A model generated the notes under the pieces. The model did not search any database, was not told the DNA's origin, and worked only from the letters and a program-made list of their open reading frames with translations. From the NCBI GenBank assembly GCA_016182705.1, contig JACPGA010000126.1, positions 1 to 6,822 on the forward strand: a DNA stretch of 6,822 bases. Reading direction: 5' to 3'. Each line of letters starts with the position of its first letter. Within the stretch, counting starts at the first letter, position 1. Of this stretch, positions 6,738 through 6,822 are shown piece after piece. The DNA is from Deltaproteobacteria bacterium. GTDB taxonomy: Bacteria; Desulfobacterota; GWC2-55-46. Position numbers and translations under genes: made by a program.

Positions 6738-6770
6738 TGGGGGAAACCTATCTACAGAAAGTTTCCCCCA
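6738..6770. repeat. Third hairpin, diverged inverted copy of the first element
   Basis: TGGGGGAAAC (6738-6747) and GTTTCCCCCA (6761-6770) form a 10-bp stem around a 13-base loop. The bases before it, AAGTCTTTGAAGGGGTCTGG from 6721, resemble the complement-strand sequence flanking the first hairpin, AAGTTTTTGGAGAGAGTTTG. This copy therefore faces the other way. It abuts a possible minus-strand stop codon at 6771-6773 and may end that gene's transcript. No T-run follows on either strand. Confidence 0.55.
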
Positions 6771-6821
6771 TTAAAGTTGCGTGGCAAGCTGTTCTCCTCT
6801 CTTGACAAGCCCTCTGGCATG
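6771..6821 (-). CDS. Possible C-terminal tail of a convergent gene (16 residues visible)
   Basis: Read on the minus strand from the window edge, an open frame encodes HARGLVKRGEQLATQL and stops at TAA (complement of 6771-6773), directly beside the third hairpin. Its codons (GCC, CTT, GTC, AAG, GAG-type) resemble those of the neighbouring genes, and hairpins between convergent genes are common. Sixteen codons are too few to exclude chance or to name a family. I do not recognise it. Confidence 0.25.
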   Translation of the reverse strand, partial: HARGLVKRGEQLATQL

Positions 6822-6822
6822 A

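Noticed and set aside
6802..6807. TTGACA near the window end as a -35 box for a downstream gene
   Set aside because: No -10 box can be seen because the window ends 15 bases later. The same bases fit the possible minus-strand coding frame, so the call would be unsupported.

Overview
The window carries a classical tripartite RND (resistance-nodulation-division) efflux operon. In order on the + strand it holds the 3' end of an apbE-like flavin transferase gene, a TetR-family regulator, a TolC-family outer-membrane channel, a lipoprotein periplasmic adaptor (membrane fusion protein) and an inner-membrane RND pump of the HAE-1 drug-efflux type. After it comes about 210 bases of hairpin-rich non-coding sequence, and possibly the tail of a convergent gene. 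The host must be a Gram-negative with two membranes. GC is moderately high, and Ile ATA and Arg AGG codons are used freely in every gene. That pattern, with the style of the 3' hairpins, suggests a Deltaproteobacteria/Desulfobacterota-like or Nitrospirota-like bacterium. This placement is an impression from composition, not a demonstration.

Layout. Positions 1-255 are the C-terminal quarter of ApbE. A near-consensus promoter (224-253) lies inside the end of apbE, and a perfect 14-bp palindrome (251-264) covers its -10 end and the predicted start site. This is the position expected for a repressor operator. The tetR gene (286-951) follows, then tolC (956-2293) only 4 bases later with a consensus ribosome binding site overlapping the tetR stop. 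A 64-base gap (2294-2357) contains a perfect TATAAT and may hold a second promoter. The adaptor (2358-3509) and pump (3514-6609) are separated by 4 bases. From 6613 to 6770 three hairpins stand in a row, the outer two being diverged copies in opposite orientation.

How the parts fit. The pump captures substrate in the inner membrane or periplasm and is driven by protons; the Asp-Asp pair in TM4 and the Lys in TM10 are intact. The adaptor lipoprotein bridges it to the TolC-like duct, which opens to the outside. The TetR protein, encoded first in the same transcription unit, probably represses the whole unit through the palindrome and releases it when it binds a ligand. Substrate and inducer cannot be read from the sequence.

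No previously undescribed system is evident. The parts most worth a second look are the promoter-operator, the triple-hairpin element, and the possible internal promoter before the adaptor gene.
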